From positions 1 to 61,949 of the forward strand of contig NZ_JAUSCF010000008.1 of NCBI RefSeq assembly GCF_030651625.1: 61,949 nucleotides of DNA. The letters run 5' to 3'. The DNA is from Hydrogenophaga sp. (GTDB taxonomy: Bacteria > Pseudomonadota > Gammaproteobacteria > Burkholderiales > Burkholderiaceae_C). Of the stretch, positions 1-8,588 are shown piece after piece (position 1 is the stretch's first letter; each line of letters starts with the position of its first letter). Under the pieces are notes generated by a model. The model saw only the letters and a list, made by a program, of their open reading frames with translations. It did no database searches and was not told the DNA's origin. The position numbers were made by a program, and so were the translations under genes.

Positions 1-1
1 G

Positions 2-484
2 GTAGGCGTGGCGGTCATCGTGCGCCCGAGCGCGGGCGATATCGATGTCGGTCAGCTGATTGCGCTGGCCTCGGCGGTGGGATTCGCGGTTTCGGTGGTG
101 CTGGTCAAGTCACTCACCGGCACCGAATCATCGTTCAGCATCATCTACTGGATGCGGGTTCTACACAGCGCCATGGGGATGGTTCCGGCGCTTCTGTTGT
201 GGCAAGGCACTTCGGCACATGTCTGGGCCAGGGTTGTGGTGGTGGCATTCTGCGGCACCTACTCGCACTACTGCTTCGCCAGGGCCATGCAGCATGCAGA
301 CACCACGGTGGTGGTGCCCATGGACTTTTTGCGAGTCCCACTCACCGCGCTGCTGGGCTGGCTGGTGTATTCGGAACGGCTGGACCTGTTCACCGGCTTG
401 GGCGTGGGCCTGATTCTGGCTGGCAACCTGTTGAACCTGCTTCGTTTGCCCAAAGTCGGTTGGCGGGCCCGGCGCAAGGCTTGA
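2..484 (+). CDS. DMT/EamA-family permease, C-terminal part (5' end outside window)
   Basis: The frame is open to the left edge, so this is the last 160 or so residues of a membrane transporter. Four hydrophobic segments are visible. The end carries the pattern seen in the second EamA repeat (FLRVPLTALLGWLVYSE followed by a Gly-rich helix). EamA proteins usually have ten helices in two repeats and about 290 residues, so roughly half is missing. Members move small metabolites or amino acids across the inner membrane; the substrate cannot be read here. The family call is fairly safe. Confidence 0.8.
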   Translation, partial: VGVAVIVRPSAGDIDVGQLIALASAVGFAVSVVLVKSLTGTESSFSIIYWMRVLHSAMGMVPALLLWQGTSAHVWARVVVVAFCGTYSHYCFARAMQHADTTVVVPMDFLRVPLTALLGWLVYSERLDLFTGLGVGLILAGNLLNLLRLPKVGWRARRKA

Positions 485-1156
485 AGCAATATGCGAGCAT
501 GGACTTGGTCTTGCACCAGCCCCTGGCAGGGTGATGCCGTCACGCCAGAGGCTGACTGCCGATTGACCCGCTGCGGACTTTGTAGCTGTCCGCTGGTCTG
601 GCCAGAGTGATGCAGTTCGACCAGAAGCGGTCAGCACGCGGTCAGCGCTGAGCGGCTGCCCTTGGCCGAAAGCGGAAAGTCAGCCGAGCGTACCCTATGT
701 CCGACAGCATTTTTGAGCGGTTGGTGTGTTGATCTGCTCAAGCATTTGGGCCTCCAAAGAATCGTAGAAGCTTACTTCGCGGACAAAGTTCTTACGACTG
801 GACCTCCGGCGTGAATCCTCTTCCGTTCATCTCGACAGTCAGGCCGAAATCGCTGCCTGACTTTGACCAGCCGGCTCAGTCGCATCAACTTTGACCCAAG
901 CCGGGCCGACCCTATGGCACGAGGTTTTGGAAACCCTTGATTTTTTGAATGTCCCAGAGCAGTTTCTGTGGCGCTCTACCATGAATGCGCCCCTGGAATG
1001 AAGGAGCATTTGCGCTGCCTTTCGCCTGCTTTTGCGCGCTTTGCCATCCCGCAGGTCCAATAGCATCTGCCCACATGGCGGTCTTTCGGGGTCGTCACTC
1101 GTGGCAGTCGCGGGAGGTGCAAGCCTTTCCGCGTTCAAATCCGGTGGCTTTGCAAC
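485..1156. other. Gene-free stretch, possible insertion-sequence remnant
   Basis: No convincing gene. The open frames on both strands have unnatural composition, and the stretch is lower in GC than its neighbours. Between about 800 and 905 the minus strand reads as a short peptide ending in VKVDATEPAGQSQAAISA, a type of string I associate with the edges of degraded IS elements in Proteobacteria. No terminal inverted repeats or target duplication were identified, so the IS idea is weak. Confidence 0.3.
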
Positions 1157-1792
1157 ATGCGGTTCTCGATCCCTGGGCTCACAGTCGCGCTATTCGTCGC
1201 CCTGCTCGGCGGGCCTGCCCTGCCGGCAGGGGCCACGCCATCACCCAACATGCCGGCTGTCGCTGCGTTGGCGCTGGCCCGAGAGGTGATTGCCTCGGCA
1301 GACCACGGAGGCCTGCCTTTCGCTGTCGTCGACAAAAAGGCGGCCGTGCTCGCGGTTTTCCTGGGCAACGGCCAACTCGTCGGCTCCACGCCGGTGCTGC
1401 TAGGGGCGGACTATGGAGACCGGGCCGTGCCGGGCGTAGGGGCACGCACTCAGAGCGGACAACTGCGAAAGGGCGACCGGGTGACCACAGCAGGCCGATT
1501 CGTCTCCCAGCCTGGCCGCAACCTCGAGGGCGAATCCGTGGTCTGGATCGACTACGACAGCGCACTGGCTATCCACCGATTGCGCCCAGGACCGTCGCTG
1601 CAGCACCGCGCGACGGTCCTGGCCTCGGCTGACCCGCAAGCGCGCCGCGTATCGGCCGGCTGCGTGGTGGTGCCTGTGGCCTTCTATGAAGCTGTCGTAT
1701 CGCCTTTGCTTGGTCGCAGCCGCGCTGTCGTTTACGTGATGCCTCAAGCCGGCGGGGCGGCCGACGAACCATTGGCCCCCAGCAACGCCTGA
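1157..1792 (+). CDS. Exported L,D-transpeptidase-like protein (YkuD fold)
   Basis: A 211-residue protein with an N-terminal signal peptide (hydrophobic residues 7-24, ending in LPAGA). It has the two YkuD landmarks: a His (H140 in ALAIHRL) and the catalytic Cys in a VSAGCV motif (C169). The family forms 3-3 cross-links in peptidoglycan or attaches proteins to it in the periplasm. The Arg that usually follows the Cys motif is absent, as it is in the paralogue at 30254-31012, with which it shares the pattern TTAGRFV..NL.G....W.DYD along its length. It appears to stand alone. The start lacks a strong ribosome binding site. Confidence 0.75.
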   Translation: MRFSIPGLTVALFVALLGGPALPAGATPSPNMPAVAALALAREVIASADHGGLPFAVVDKKAAVLAVFLGNGQLVGSTPVLLGADYGDRAVPGVGARTQSGQLRKGDRVTTAGRFVSQPGRNLEGESVVWIDYDSALAIHRLRPGPSLQHRATVLASADPQARRVSAGCVVVPVAFYEAVVSPLLGRSRAVVYVMPQAGGAADEPLAPSNA

Positions 1793-2238
1793 GCGTGTCG
1801 CCGGTGCTGTTGTAAGTCAGACAACAAGGAATCCAGTTCTTCAGGCGAACCCGCAAGGTCATGCATGGCTACGGCTTTCATGGCGTGCTCCATAGTGTCT
1901 TGCGGTTTGTCACCAATCCTTCAGTGCGCGATGTGAGTGTGGACTCGAGCTACCAAGCTTGCACAACTATGTCGTCAATTGTCTTTCGAAGTAGTGCGCG
2001 GGGATTTTCTTTGGAGCAATGGGGCAGCCGTCACTTAGCGATGACCGAAAGTATTTCGAGTTGCGCTTTCATGCGAAAAAGCTGCGAATCCAGGGGGCCA
2101 TCCTGGGCTGCGTGCTTGCCAAAGTTAGAAACCCGGTCTGCCGCTGGCGCATGGCCGCAGTGGTTAAAACAGTCGCTCCTGGCCGCCAGAGGCATTTGCT
2201 GAACTCGACAATTCGCGCCAAACAAACGGCCTCCCACC
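1793..2238. other. Intergenic stretch without a supported gene
   Basis: About 450 bases between the transpeptidase and the convergent acyl-CoA ligase. Base composition around 1860-2170 is clearly less GC-rich than the neighbours. The short plus-strand frames here match no family I know. No terminator with a T run was found. Confidence 0.4.
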
Positions 2239-3798
2239 TCACCCCTTCCCAAATCGCTGCCGCAACACCCGGTGCAGCACCTTCCCAGTCGCCGTCCGCG
2301 GCATCTCTCGCTCCTCAACAAACACCACCGCTGAAGGGCACTTGAAGCCCGCCAGGCGCTGGCGGCACCAGTCACGCAAGTCTGCTTCGGTCGGCAAATC
2401 CTTCTGCCCTTCATGGAGCACTGCCACGGCCTTGGCAGTCTCGCCCCATTTGTCGTGGGGCACGCCGATCACGGCCACGTCGCGCACGGCCGGGTGCTGG
2501 GCCAGCACGGCTTCCACTTCGCTGGGGTACACGTTTTCACCGCCGCTGATGATCATGTTGCTCTTGCGGTCCACCAACCAGATGAAGCCTTCTTCGTCCC
2601 TGCGGGCCATGTCGCCCACCGAGCACCACTCGCCGTCCAGCGCTTCGGCGGTTTTTTCGGGGTTTTTCCAGTAGCCGTCGAACACGTAGGCGGTGCGGGA
2701 AAACAGTTCGCCCACTTCGCCGTCCGCCAATTCCTGTCGGTCTTCATCTAGCAGGCGAATAGCGCCGCTGCCGGCCCATTCGCGGCCCACGGAACCCAGC
2801 TTGCGCAGCTGTTCCTGCGGGCGCAGCAGCGTGACCCAGCCGGCTTCGGTGGAGCCGTACAGTTCGTACAACTGGCCGTTGGAAAACAGTTCCATGATGC
2901 CGCGCTTGGTTTCCTGCCGGGCGGGGGCGGACGAGATCATGAGCTTGCCCACGGCGCTCACGTCGTACCGGGCCTTTACTTCGGCAGGCAGGGCCAGCAG
3001 CATGATGTAGTGCGTGGGCACCAGCGAGGTGAAGGTGACGCGGTCTTCGGCCAGGGTGCGCAGCAAGGCCTCGGGGTCGAAGCTGCGGCGGTCGTCGATG
3101 ACGATGGTGGCGCCCAGATGGATGAAGGTGGAGCCGAAGTAGAGCGAGTTGGCGTGGCACAGCGGCATCACCAGCAGGGCAGTGTCTTCCCGGGTGAAGC
3201 CCATTTCCAGCGCGGTGGCCAGGGCGATGAGCGTGCTGCCGCCGTGGTTGCGGATGGCGCCCTTGGGCCGGCCGGTGGTGCCGGAGGTGTACATGAGGGC
3301 ACACATGTCGTCCGGTGGTACGCGTTCGAACATCAGGCTGGCAGGCGCGCTGGCCATCAGCGTTTCATAGGCCGTCCAGCCCTCTGGCGCTTCCTCAGAC
3401 AGCACCAGGAGACGGTCGGCGCGCAGTGCCAGTTCACCCCGCACGCCATCGAGCGTGGCGCAGAACTCCGGCCCGGCAATCACGGCGGCCACTTCGGCGT
3501 GGCCAAGGATGTAGCCCACTTCAGCGCCGGTTAGTCGGAAGTTCACCGGCACCACCACCAGCCCGGCGCGGGCCATGCCGGCGTAGATCTCCATCCATTC
3601 CAGGCAGTTGTAGGCCACCACGCCCACGCGGTCGCCTTTTTTTAGCCCCAGGCCCAGCAAGGCCGCACCCAGTTGCGATGCGCGGCGGTCCCATTCGGCG
3701 TAGCTCAGCTGGCGGCGCGAGTCGCGCACGGCGAGCTTGTGCGGGGTGAGCCGGGCGTGGGTGGCGACGGCGTCGGCGATGGTGAGGAGGTGGCTCAT
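2239..3798 (-). CDS. AMP-dependent acyl-CoA synthetase/ligase
   Basis: 519 residues from the ATG at 3798, which has a GGAGA ribosome binding site; a longer in-frame start at 3831 is less likely. It carries the family motifs in order: ATP-binding loop MYTSGTTGRPKGAI, YGSTEAG, the hinge and A8 region VDRKSNMIISGGENVYPSEVE, and the catalytic Lys motif PRTATGKVLHRVL near the C terminus. Such enzymes convert a carboxylic acid, ATP and CoA to an acyl-CoA through an acyl-adenylate in the cytoplasm. The substrate is not readable. It is divergent from a ThDP-dependent enzyme across a palindrome, so the two probably act in one pathway, for example activation followed by C-C cleavage of a 2-oxo or 2-hydroxy acid. 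Confidence 0.9.
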   Translation of the reverse strand: MSHLLTIADAVATHARLTPHKLAVRDSRRQLSYAEWDRRASQLGAALLGLGLKKGDRVGVVAYNCLEWMEIYAGMARAGLVVVPVNFRLTGAEVGYILGHAEVAAVIAGPEFCATLDGVRGELALRADRLLVLSEEAPEGWTAYETLMASAPASLMFERVPPDDMCALMYTSGTTGRPKGAIRNHGGSTLIALATALEMGFTREDTALLVMPLCHANSLYFGSTFIHLGATIVIDDRRSFDPEALLRTLAEDRVTFTSLVPTHYIMLLALPAEVKARYDVSAVGKLMISSAPARQETKRGIMELFSNGQLYELYGSTEAGWVTLLRPQEQLRKLGSVGREWAGSGAIRLLDEDRQELADGEVGELFSRTAYVFDGYWKNPEKTAEALDGEWCSVGDMARRDEEGFIWLVDRKSNMIISGGENVYPSEVEAVLAQHPAVRDVAVIGVPHDKWGETAKAVAVLHEGQKDLPTEADLRDWCRQRLAGFKCPSAVVFVEEREMPRTATGKVLHRVLRQRFGKG

Positions 3799-3895
3799 GG
3801 TGGGTCTCCGGTATTGGGGTGCGCTGGGCATGGTCGGCTGGGGGACGCGCTGGGGACAAGTTGGGGGTAGGCAACGCGGGACTTGATTTATTTGA

Positions 3896-3911
3896 ATTCT
3901 GAATTCAGAAT
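3896..3911. promoter_or_regulatory. Perfect 16-bp palindrome, candidate GntR operator
   Basis: ATTCTGAATTCAGAAT is an exact inverted repeat in an AT-rich patch of a GC-rich gap, between the divergent ligase (start 3798) and ThDP enzyme (start 3985). Position and size fit an operator for the GntR/FCD regulator encoded immediately after the ThDP enzyme. Binding is inferred, not shown. Confidence 0.6.
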
Positions 3912-3984
3912 GTAGTTGTCGTCAAGCTTTGTCGGTTTTGCAGCTGTTGGGTTGGCGACAGACCTCACCCTTTCTGGAGACACC

Positions 3985-5718
3985 ATGGCCCCACCCCCCA
4001 TCGGCGAGCAGTCCGCCGCTGCCGTCATCGCCAGCTTCCTCAAGGCCCGGGGCGTGCAGCGCGTCTATGGCCTTTGTGGCGGCCACATCATGCCGATCTG
4101 GATGCGTCTGGACGCCGAAGGCATCCGCATCGTGGATGTGCGAGACGAGCGCGCTGCGGTCTACATGGCGCACGCTGAAGCGCAGCTCACCGGCGGCCTG
4201 GGCGTGGCCCTAGTCACAGCCGGGCCGGGTGTGACAAACGCCATGACCGGTATCGCGAATGCGCACGTGGCCAAGGTGCCGGTACTGGTGCTTTCTGGCC
4301 TGCCCCCCACCGCACAGGAAAACCGGGGCGCGCTGCAGGACATCGTGCACACCGAGCTGGTGCGTAGCCTCACCCGATATGCCCGCACGGTGCGCCACCC
4401 GGATCTGGTGCCGCAGGAACTGGCCGAGGCCACCGCCCGTGCACTGGGCGAAGCCGGCGAACCCGGCCCGGTGTACCTGGACTTTCCGGTTGACACCTTG
4501 CGTGCCGACGTGGCCCGCGCCGTTCAATTGCCCGAGGTCTTCACGCCGCCCCCAGCCCTGCACCAGCCACCGCACCCGCAGGCGGTGCAGGCGGCGGTGC
4601 AAAAGCTGTGGGCCGCGAAGCGCCCGCTGTTCATTTCCGGCCGGGGGGCGCGCGGTACCGGCCCGGCCCTGTGCGCCCTGCTGGAACGCCTGGGCGCGGC
4701 CTACCTGGACACCGGAGAAAGCAAGGGCCTGGTGCCCGACGATCACCCCAGCGTGGTGGCCGCCATGCGCGGCGGCGTGATGGGCCAGGCCGATCTGGTG
4801 GTGACTGTTGGGCGCCGGCTGGACTTCCAGCTGGCCTACGGGTCGCCAGCCGTGTTTGGCGAAGCCGAGTTCCTGCGCCTCGCCGACTGCGCGGCCGAGC
4901 TGCGCGACAACCGGCGCGGCGCGGTGGAGTTGCTGGCCAGCCCGGCGCTGGCGCTGCAGGCCATTCTGGACGCCGCCCCCGTCACACCGCCCGCCACCGA
5001 CGCTTCGTGGCTGGCGGGCCTGCGCGAACAGCACCAGCAACGCTCAGCGAAGCTGGCACAGTCCATGAGCAACGCGCCCAACGGCAGCGACGGGCGCATG
5101 CACCCCAACCGCGCCCTGGCCGCGCTGCGCGAGGCACTGCCGGCCGACGCAATCGTGGTGGCCGACGGCGGCGACTTCCTGAGCTTTGCCCGCGTGGGGC
5201 TCCCCGCCAGCACCTACCTGGATCCGGGTTCGCTGGGCTGCATCGGCGTGGGCACGCCATTCGGTATTGCGGCCAGCCTGGCCTGCCCAGGCCGCACCGT
5301 GGTGGTGGCCACCGGCGATGGCGCCTTTGGCTTCAACGCCATGGAAATCGACACCGCCGTGCGGCAGCAGGCGCCGGTGCTGATCGTGGTGGCCAACAAC
5401 GGTTCCTGGGCCATTGAAGTGCGCGACCAGCAGGAAACCCACGGCAAGGTGGTCGGCACGCACCTGCAGTTCGCCGACCACGCCGCCATGGCGCGCGCCT
5501 TCAACATGCACGCCGAACGCGTGGAACGCGCCGAAGACCTGCCCGCCGCCATTGGCCGCGCGCTGGCCGAATTGCGCGCGGGCCGGCCGGCACTGCTGGA
5601 CGTGATCGTGACGCCGGAGGCAGCGTCTTCCGACGCCAAGAGCGGGCTGGCCTGGGTGCCCGACCTGCAAGCACTGGGAGCGTGGGATGAGGCAGAACGA
5701 AAGTGGCGTGCCGGCTGA
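3985..5718 (+). CDS. Thiamin diphosphate-dependent enzyme (acetolactate synthase/decarboxylase-like)
   Basis: 577 residues from the ATG at 3985 preceded by GGAGA; the frame also extends upstream to 3916 without a ribosome binding site. The N-terminal PYR domain has the catalytic Glu (VRDERAAVYMA), the middle domain follows at about 190-330, and the C-terminal PP domain has the Mg-ThDP motif GDGAFGFNAME ending in VANNGSWAIE. The superfamily includes acetolactate synthase, benzoylformate decarboxylase, oxalyl-CoA decarboxylase and 2-hydroxyacyl-CoA lyase. The sequence alone does not choose between them. No small regulatory subunit lies nearby, which argues against biosynthetic acetolactate synthase. 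The divergent CoA ligase and local GntR regulator suggest a catabolic lyase or decarboxylase. Confidence 0.85.
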   Translation: MAPPPIGEQSAAAVIASFLKARGVQRVYGLCGGHIMPIWMRLDAEGIRIVDVRDERAAVYMAHAEAQLTGGLGVALVTAGPGVTNAMTGIANAHVAKVPVLVLSGLPPTAQENRGALQDIVHTELVRSLTRYARTVRHPDLVPQELAEATARALGEAGEPGPVYLDFPVDTLRADVARAVQLPEVFTPPPALHQPPHPQAVQAAVQKLWAAKRPLFISGRGARGTGPALCALLERLGAAYLDTGESKGLVPDDHPSVVAAMRGGVMGQADLVVTVGRRLDFQLAYGSPAVFGEAEFLRLADCAAELRDNRRGAVELLASPALALQAILDAAPVTPPATDASWLAGLREQHQQRSAKLAQSMSNAPNGSDGRMHPNRALAALREALPADAIVVADGGDFLSFARVGLPASTYLDPGSLGCIGVGTPFGIAASLACPGRTVVVATGDGAFGFNAMEIDTAVRQQAPVLIVVANNGSWAIEVRDQQETHGKVVGTHLQFADHAAMARAFNMHAERVERAEDLPAAIGRALAELRAGRPALLDVIVTPEAASSDAKSGLAWVPDLQALGAWDEAERKWRAG

Positions 5719-6454
5719 ACGCATCCGCGCACTACCATTGCCCCCCATGAAAGCTCTGCAAGCCGCTCCCAGCCTGGTGGAACAGGTGCACCAGTCCATC
5801 CTGGCGGACATCGCCGGCGGACATCTGCGGCCCGGCGCCCGCATTATCCAGGAGCAACTGGCGCAGCAGCTGGGCATTTCGCGACAACCCGTGCAGCAGG
5901 CGCTGACCCTGTTGCGCAAGGAAGGCGTGCTCATCGACGCGCCGGGACGTGGTCTGCAAGTGGCGCCGCTCGATCTGGACCACGTGCGTCAGATGTACGA
6001 CGTGCGTGCCGTCGTCGAAGGGCTGGCTTTCCGAAAGGCCGCTGAAACCAATGCCGCCAAGGCCGCAGTGATGGGACCCGCCCTGATCCGCGCCGGTCGA
6101 AAGGCTGTGGCCGATCGCTCCTTTCGCGACATGATCACGGCCGACAAGGCCTTTCACGACGTCATCTATGCACTGTCAGGCAACCCGCTGGTGGCGCCTT
6201 CCATGCAGACCCACTGGACCCAGACCCAGCGTGTGATGGGCGAGGTGTTGATGCGGGACGACAAGCCGCGCGACATCTGGGACCAGCACGAAGCCCTGCT
6301 GGCTGCGGTCGTGGCGGGCGATGGCGAATCGGCCGAGCGCCTGGCGCGCCAGCACATCCTCGATGCGGCCGATTTCATGATTCGCAGCCTGCAGACGGAA
6401 AGCACGGCCGGCTCACTGCATGCAAAGGCAGTGGCTCCTGGGGTTCACCTCTGA
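5687..6454 (+). CDS. GntR-family transcriptional regulator with FCD domain
   Basis: 255 residues from the ATG at 5687, which overlaps the end of the ThDP gene by 32 bases and has a GGAG just upstream. A second ATG at 5747 gives a conventional GntR N terminus but has no ribosome binding site. The winged helix (SLVEQVHQSI through SRQPVQQALTLLRKEGVL) is followed by an all-helical FCD ligand domain beginning near MYDVRAVVEGLA. FadR-type regulators of this group repress catabolic operons and release DNA on binding a carboxylic acid, often with a metal. The likely operator is the palindrome at 3896-3911. The 3' end overlaps the convergent hydrolase gene by 10 bases. Confidence 0.88.
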   Translation: MRQNESGVPAERIRALPLPPMKALQAAPSLVEQVHQSILADIAGGHLRPGARIIQEQLAQQLGISRQPVQQALTLLRKEGVLIDAPGRGLQVAPLDLDHVRQMYDVRAVVEGLAFRKAAETNAAKAAVMGPALIRAGRKAVADRSFRDMITADKAFHDVIYALSGNPLVAPSMQTHWTQTQRVMGEVLMRDDKPRDIWDQHEALLAAVVAGDGESAERLARQHILDAADFMIRSLQTESTAGSLHAKAVAPGVHL

Positions 6455-7590
6455 AGGAACGACAGCAGCGCTTCATTGAAAGCCTGCGCATGCGAGATAT
6501 TCAGCCCGTGGGGTGCACCGGATACCGTCACCAGCTGACTGTGAGGCACGGCACGGTGGGTGCGATGGCCTGATCCTTCGATGGGCACGATGGCATCGGC
6601 GTCACCATGGATCACCAGTGTGGGCACCGTCAATTTTTTCAGGTCATCGCGAAAATCGGTCGTGGCAAACGAATCCATGCAAGCCAGCGCCGCGTGCTGG
6701 GCCGACTCCAGGCAAATTGCAATCGCCTCGCTTCGCTGCGCCTCGCTCACCAGCAGCCTGCCGTTGGCTGAGAAGAAGTTTCTGGTGAACTCATCGAAGT
6801 ACGCAGCGCGGCCCACCTCGAGCGCATCCTTTTTCTGCTGCGCCTTCTCGGATGTGAGCGGCCCTTCCGGGTTGTCGGCGGATTGCATCAGAAACGGTGG
6901 TACAGCCGCAGCAAACACCACGCTGCGCAGACGCGATTCGCCATGCCGGGCAATGTAGCGCGCCACCTCGCCCCCACCCATCGAAAAGCCCACCAGCGTC
7001 ACGTCCTGCAGCTTGCAATCTTCCAGCACGCGTTGCAGGTCGTCTGCCAGTGTGTCGTAGCTGTAACCCGATTCTGGCTTGTCTGAGCGTCCGAAGCCCC
7101 GTCGGTCGTACACCACCACGCGGTAGCCCGCCGCTTCAAGCACCGGCACCTGTGCCTCCCATGCCTGCGCTGACAACGGCCAGCCATGGATCAGCACCAC
7201 CGGTCTGCCGCTGCCGCCGCTGTCTTCGATGTGCAGGCGCACGGCGTGCGCGGACACTGTGTCGCTGCTGCTGGGCACTTCCGTGCTCGCTGCAGCTCCC
7301 GCGGCGCTTCCTCCCATGACGCCGGCCACGGCACCCAGTGTGGCGCCGGCCAGAATCCCGACCGGACCGCCCACTGCGACACCAATGGCGGCACCTGTGA
7401 CGGCACCCGCCACCAAGCCACCGCCCACCAGCGCCGAGTTGGCCTCGCGCTCGACTTCATGTGCTGGCAAAGCCGTCTGCGCGGAAGGATCCGGGTCCTG
7501 CGACGGAATACCGTGGCCGGGTTTGGCTTGTTCGGTCAGGTCTGTGTCGACAGCGGTTGGGGTGGACGAGGGGGTCGTCAATGGGCTCAT
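6445..7590 (-). CDS. Alpha/beta hydrolase (chloroperoxidase/esterase type) with N-terminal glycine-zipper segment
   Basis: 381 residues from the ATG at 7590, preceded by AGGAGA. The first 110 or so residues hold a Gly/Ala-rich hydrophobic stretch (VGGGLVAGAVTGAAIGVAVG, continuing with AGATLGAVAGVMGG) of glycine-zipper type. The rest is a classic alpha/beta hydrolase: oxyanion strand VVLIHGWPLSAQAWE, nucleophile elbow GFSMGGGE, acid in HGDADAIVP, and His in SGAPHGLN. The hydrolase part resembles non-haem chloroperoxidases and arylesterases. The zipper could anchor the enzyme to a membrane, though its two hydrophobic runs are short. Convergent with and overlapping the GntR gene by 10 bases. Confidence 0.82.
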   Translation of the reverse strand: MSPLTTPSSTPTAVDTDLTEQAKPGHGIPSQDPDPSAQTALPAHEVEREANSALVGGGLVAGAVTGAAIGVAVGGPVGILAGATLGAVAGVMGGSAAGAAASTEVPSSSDTVSAHAVRLHIEDSGGSGRPVVLIHGWPLSAQAWEAQVPVLEAAGYRVVVYDRRGFGRSDKPESGYSYDTLADDLQRVLEDCKLQDVTLVGFSMGGGEVARYIARHGESRLRSVVFAAAVPPFLMQSADNPEGPLTSEKAQQKKDALEVGRAAYFDEFTRNFFSANGRLLVSEAQRSEAIAICLESAQHAALACMDSFATTDFRDDLKKLTVPTLVIHGDADAIVPIEGSGHRTHRAVPHSQLVTVSGAPHGLNISHAQAFNEALLSFLQR

Positions 7591-7895
7591 GTGCCTCTCC
7601 TGGTGCGTTTGAAGGTGGAGTAGGCATGAAGCGCTATGCGTGTGCGCCTGTCTGTTCGGTTTCGCACAAACCCGAGGCACCGCTCAACGGATGTCGGCAA
7701 TCGAATCTGCAGGTGAGAGGTCGCTCCCAAAAGAGCCAGAAGCCGTGTCGATGAGCTGGGAAGCTCGGCATATGTTCGCTAGCACACAGACAGTAACGAC
7801 CTTCAACGGTTCAATCACTGAAGGAAAACGCGTGGATGCAGAAACGAAATTCGATTCTGTATCCATCTATTCATCTTCAACAACAGAGGCTCTTT

Positions 7896-7970
7896 ATGAA
7901 CAGCATCGTTTACATCGTCGGTTTGGTCGTCATCGTCATCGCAGCCTTGTCGTTCTTCGGTCTTCGATAA
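7896..7970 (+). CDS. 24-residue single-span membrane peptide
   Basis: A short frame starting MNSIVYIVGLVVIV and ending SFFGLR, with an AGAGG ribosome binding site about six bases upstream. Almost the whole peptide is one hydrophobic helix with a C-terminal Arg, the layout of known stress-linked membrane microproteins. I recall very similar tiny proteins annotated as hypothetical in many Burkholderiales; this is memory, not a search. The 305 bases between it and the hydrolase start hold no other gene. Confidence 0.6.
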   Translation: MNSIVYIVGLVVIVIAALSFFGLR

Positions 7971-8050
7971 CAGAACCTGCGCCCTTCAAGCGCAGCACAA
8001 GCCATTCCCCGACATGGCTCACGTGCGGTTGAAAACCCGGCTGGGGGGTG

Positions 8051-8269
8051 TCAGGCGCTGCTGGCCTTCTTGAGTATCAGATACAGCTCGTCCTTGAGCT
8101 GCAATTTTTCCCGCTTGAGGGTTTCGATCTCGGCTTGTCCCCCCTGCTCGATACCGTCTTCCATGTTCTTGATCTTCTGATCCAGGTCGTTGTGTTTGTC
8201 GAACAACCGCGTGAAATGGTGGTCGTTGTGCTTGAGGCTCGTGATGAGGTCTCGGTATTCTGGAAACAT
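8051..8269 (-). CDS. YdcH family protein (DUF465)
   Basis: 72 residues, highly charged and helical. Begins with the family signature MFPEYRDLITSLK followed by FTRLFDKHNDLDQKI and a C-terminal helix of Lys/Leu (LKREKLQLKDELYLIL). The full length matches the family (about 70-75 residues). YdcH proteins are small cytoplasmic coiled coils of unknown function. Monocistronic here. Confidence 0.88.
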   Translation of the reverse strand: MFPEYRDLITSLKHNDHHFTRLFDKHNDLDQKIKNMEDGIEQGGQAEIETLKREKLQLKDELYLILKKASSA

Positions 8270-8588
8270 GGAATCGTCTTTCGTTGAAGGCTGCCTGAAA
8301 TGCGCGCCGGTGGGTTCGGATTTGGCCAGTGCAGGACACGGCCAACAAGCTCGGTACCGCCGAGCTTCCAGTTTGAACCCTGATGGGCCTTGGCATGTTG
8401 ACTCAGGTCAAGCCAGCGGCGATAGAAAAAGCCAGGGTGAAACGGCGCAAGGTCGAGCCCATGAGCACACGAGGTCGGACCGCAGGCATCCCGGTCAGCT
8501 GTGCGCAACCGCCCATGCGCTCACCACCACACACGGGCTTGGCTCGGCGCCATCCGCAGGCCATGGATTGGGCGCCTTCCTTGGTGTA
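8270..8588. other. Intergenic stretch without a supported gene
   Basis: Gap between the methyltransferase-like gene and ydcH-like gene, both on the minus strand. Overlapping frames on both strands show no family features. The promoter of the YdcH gene should lie here. Confidence 0.4.
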
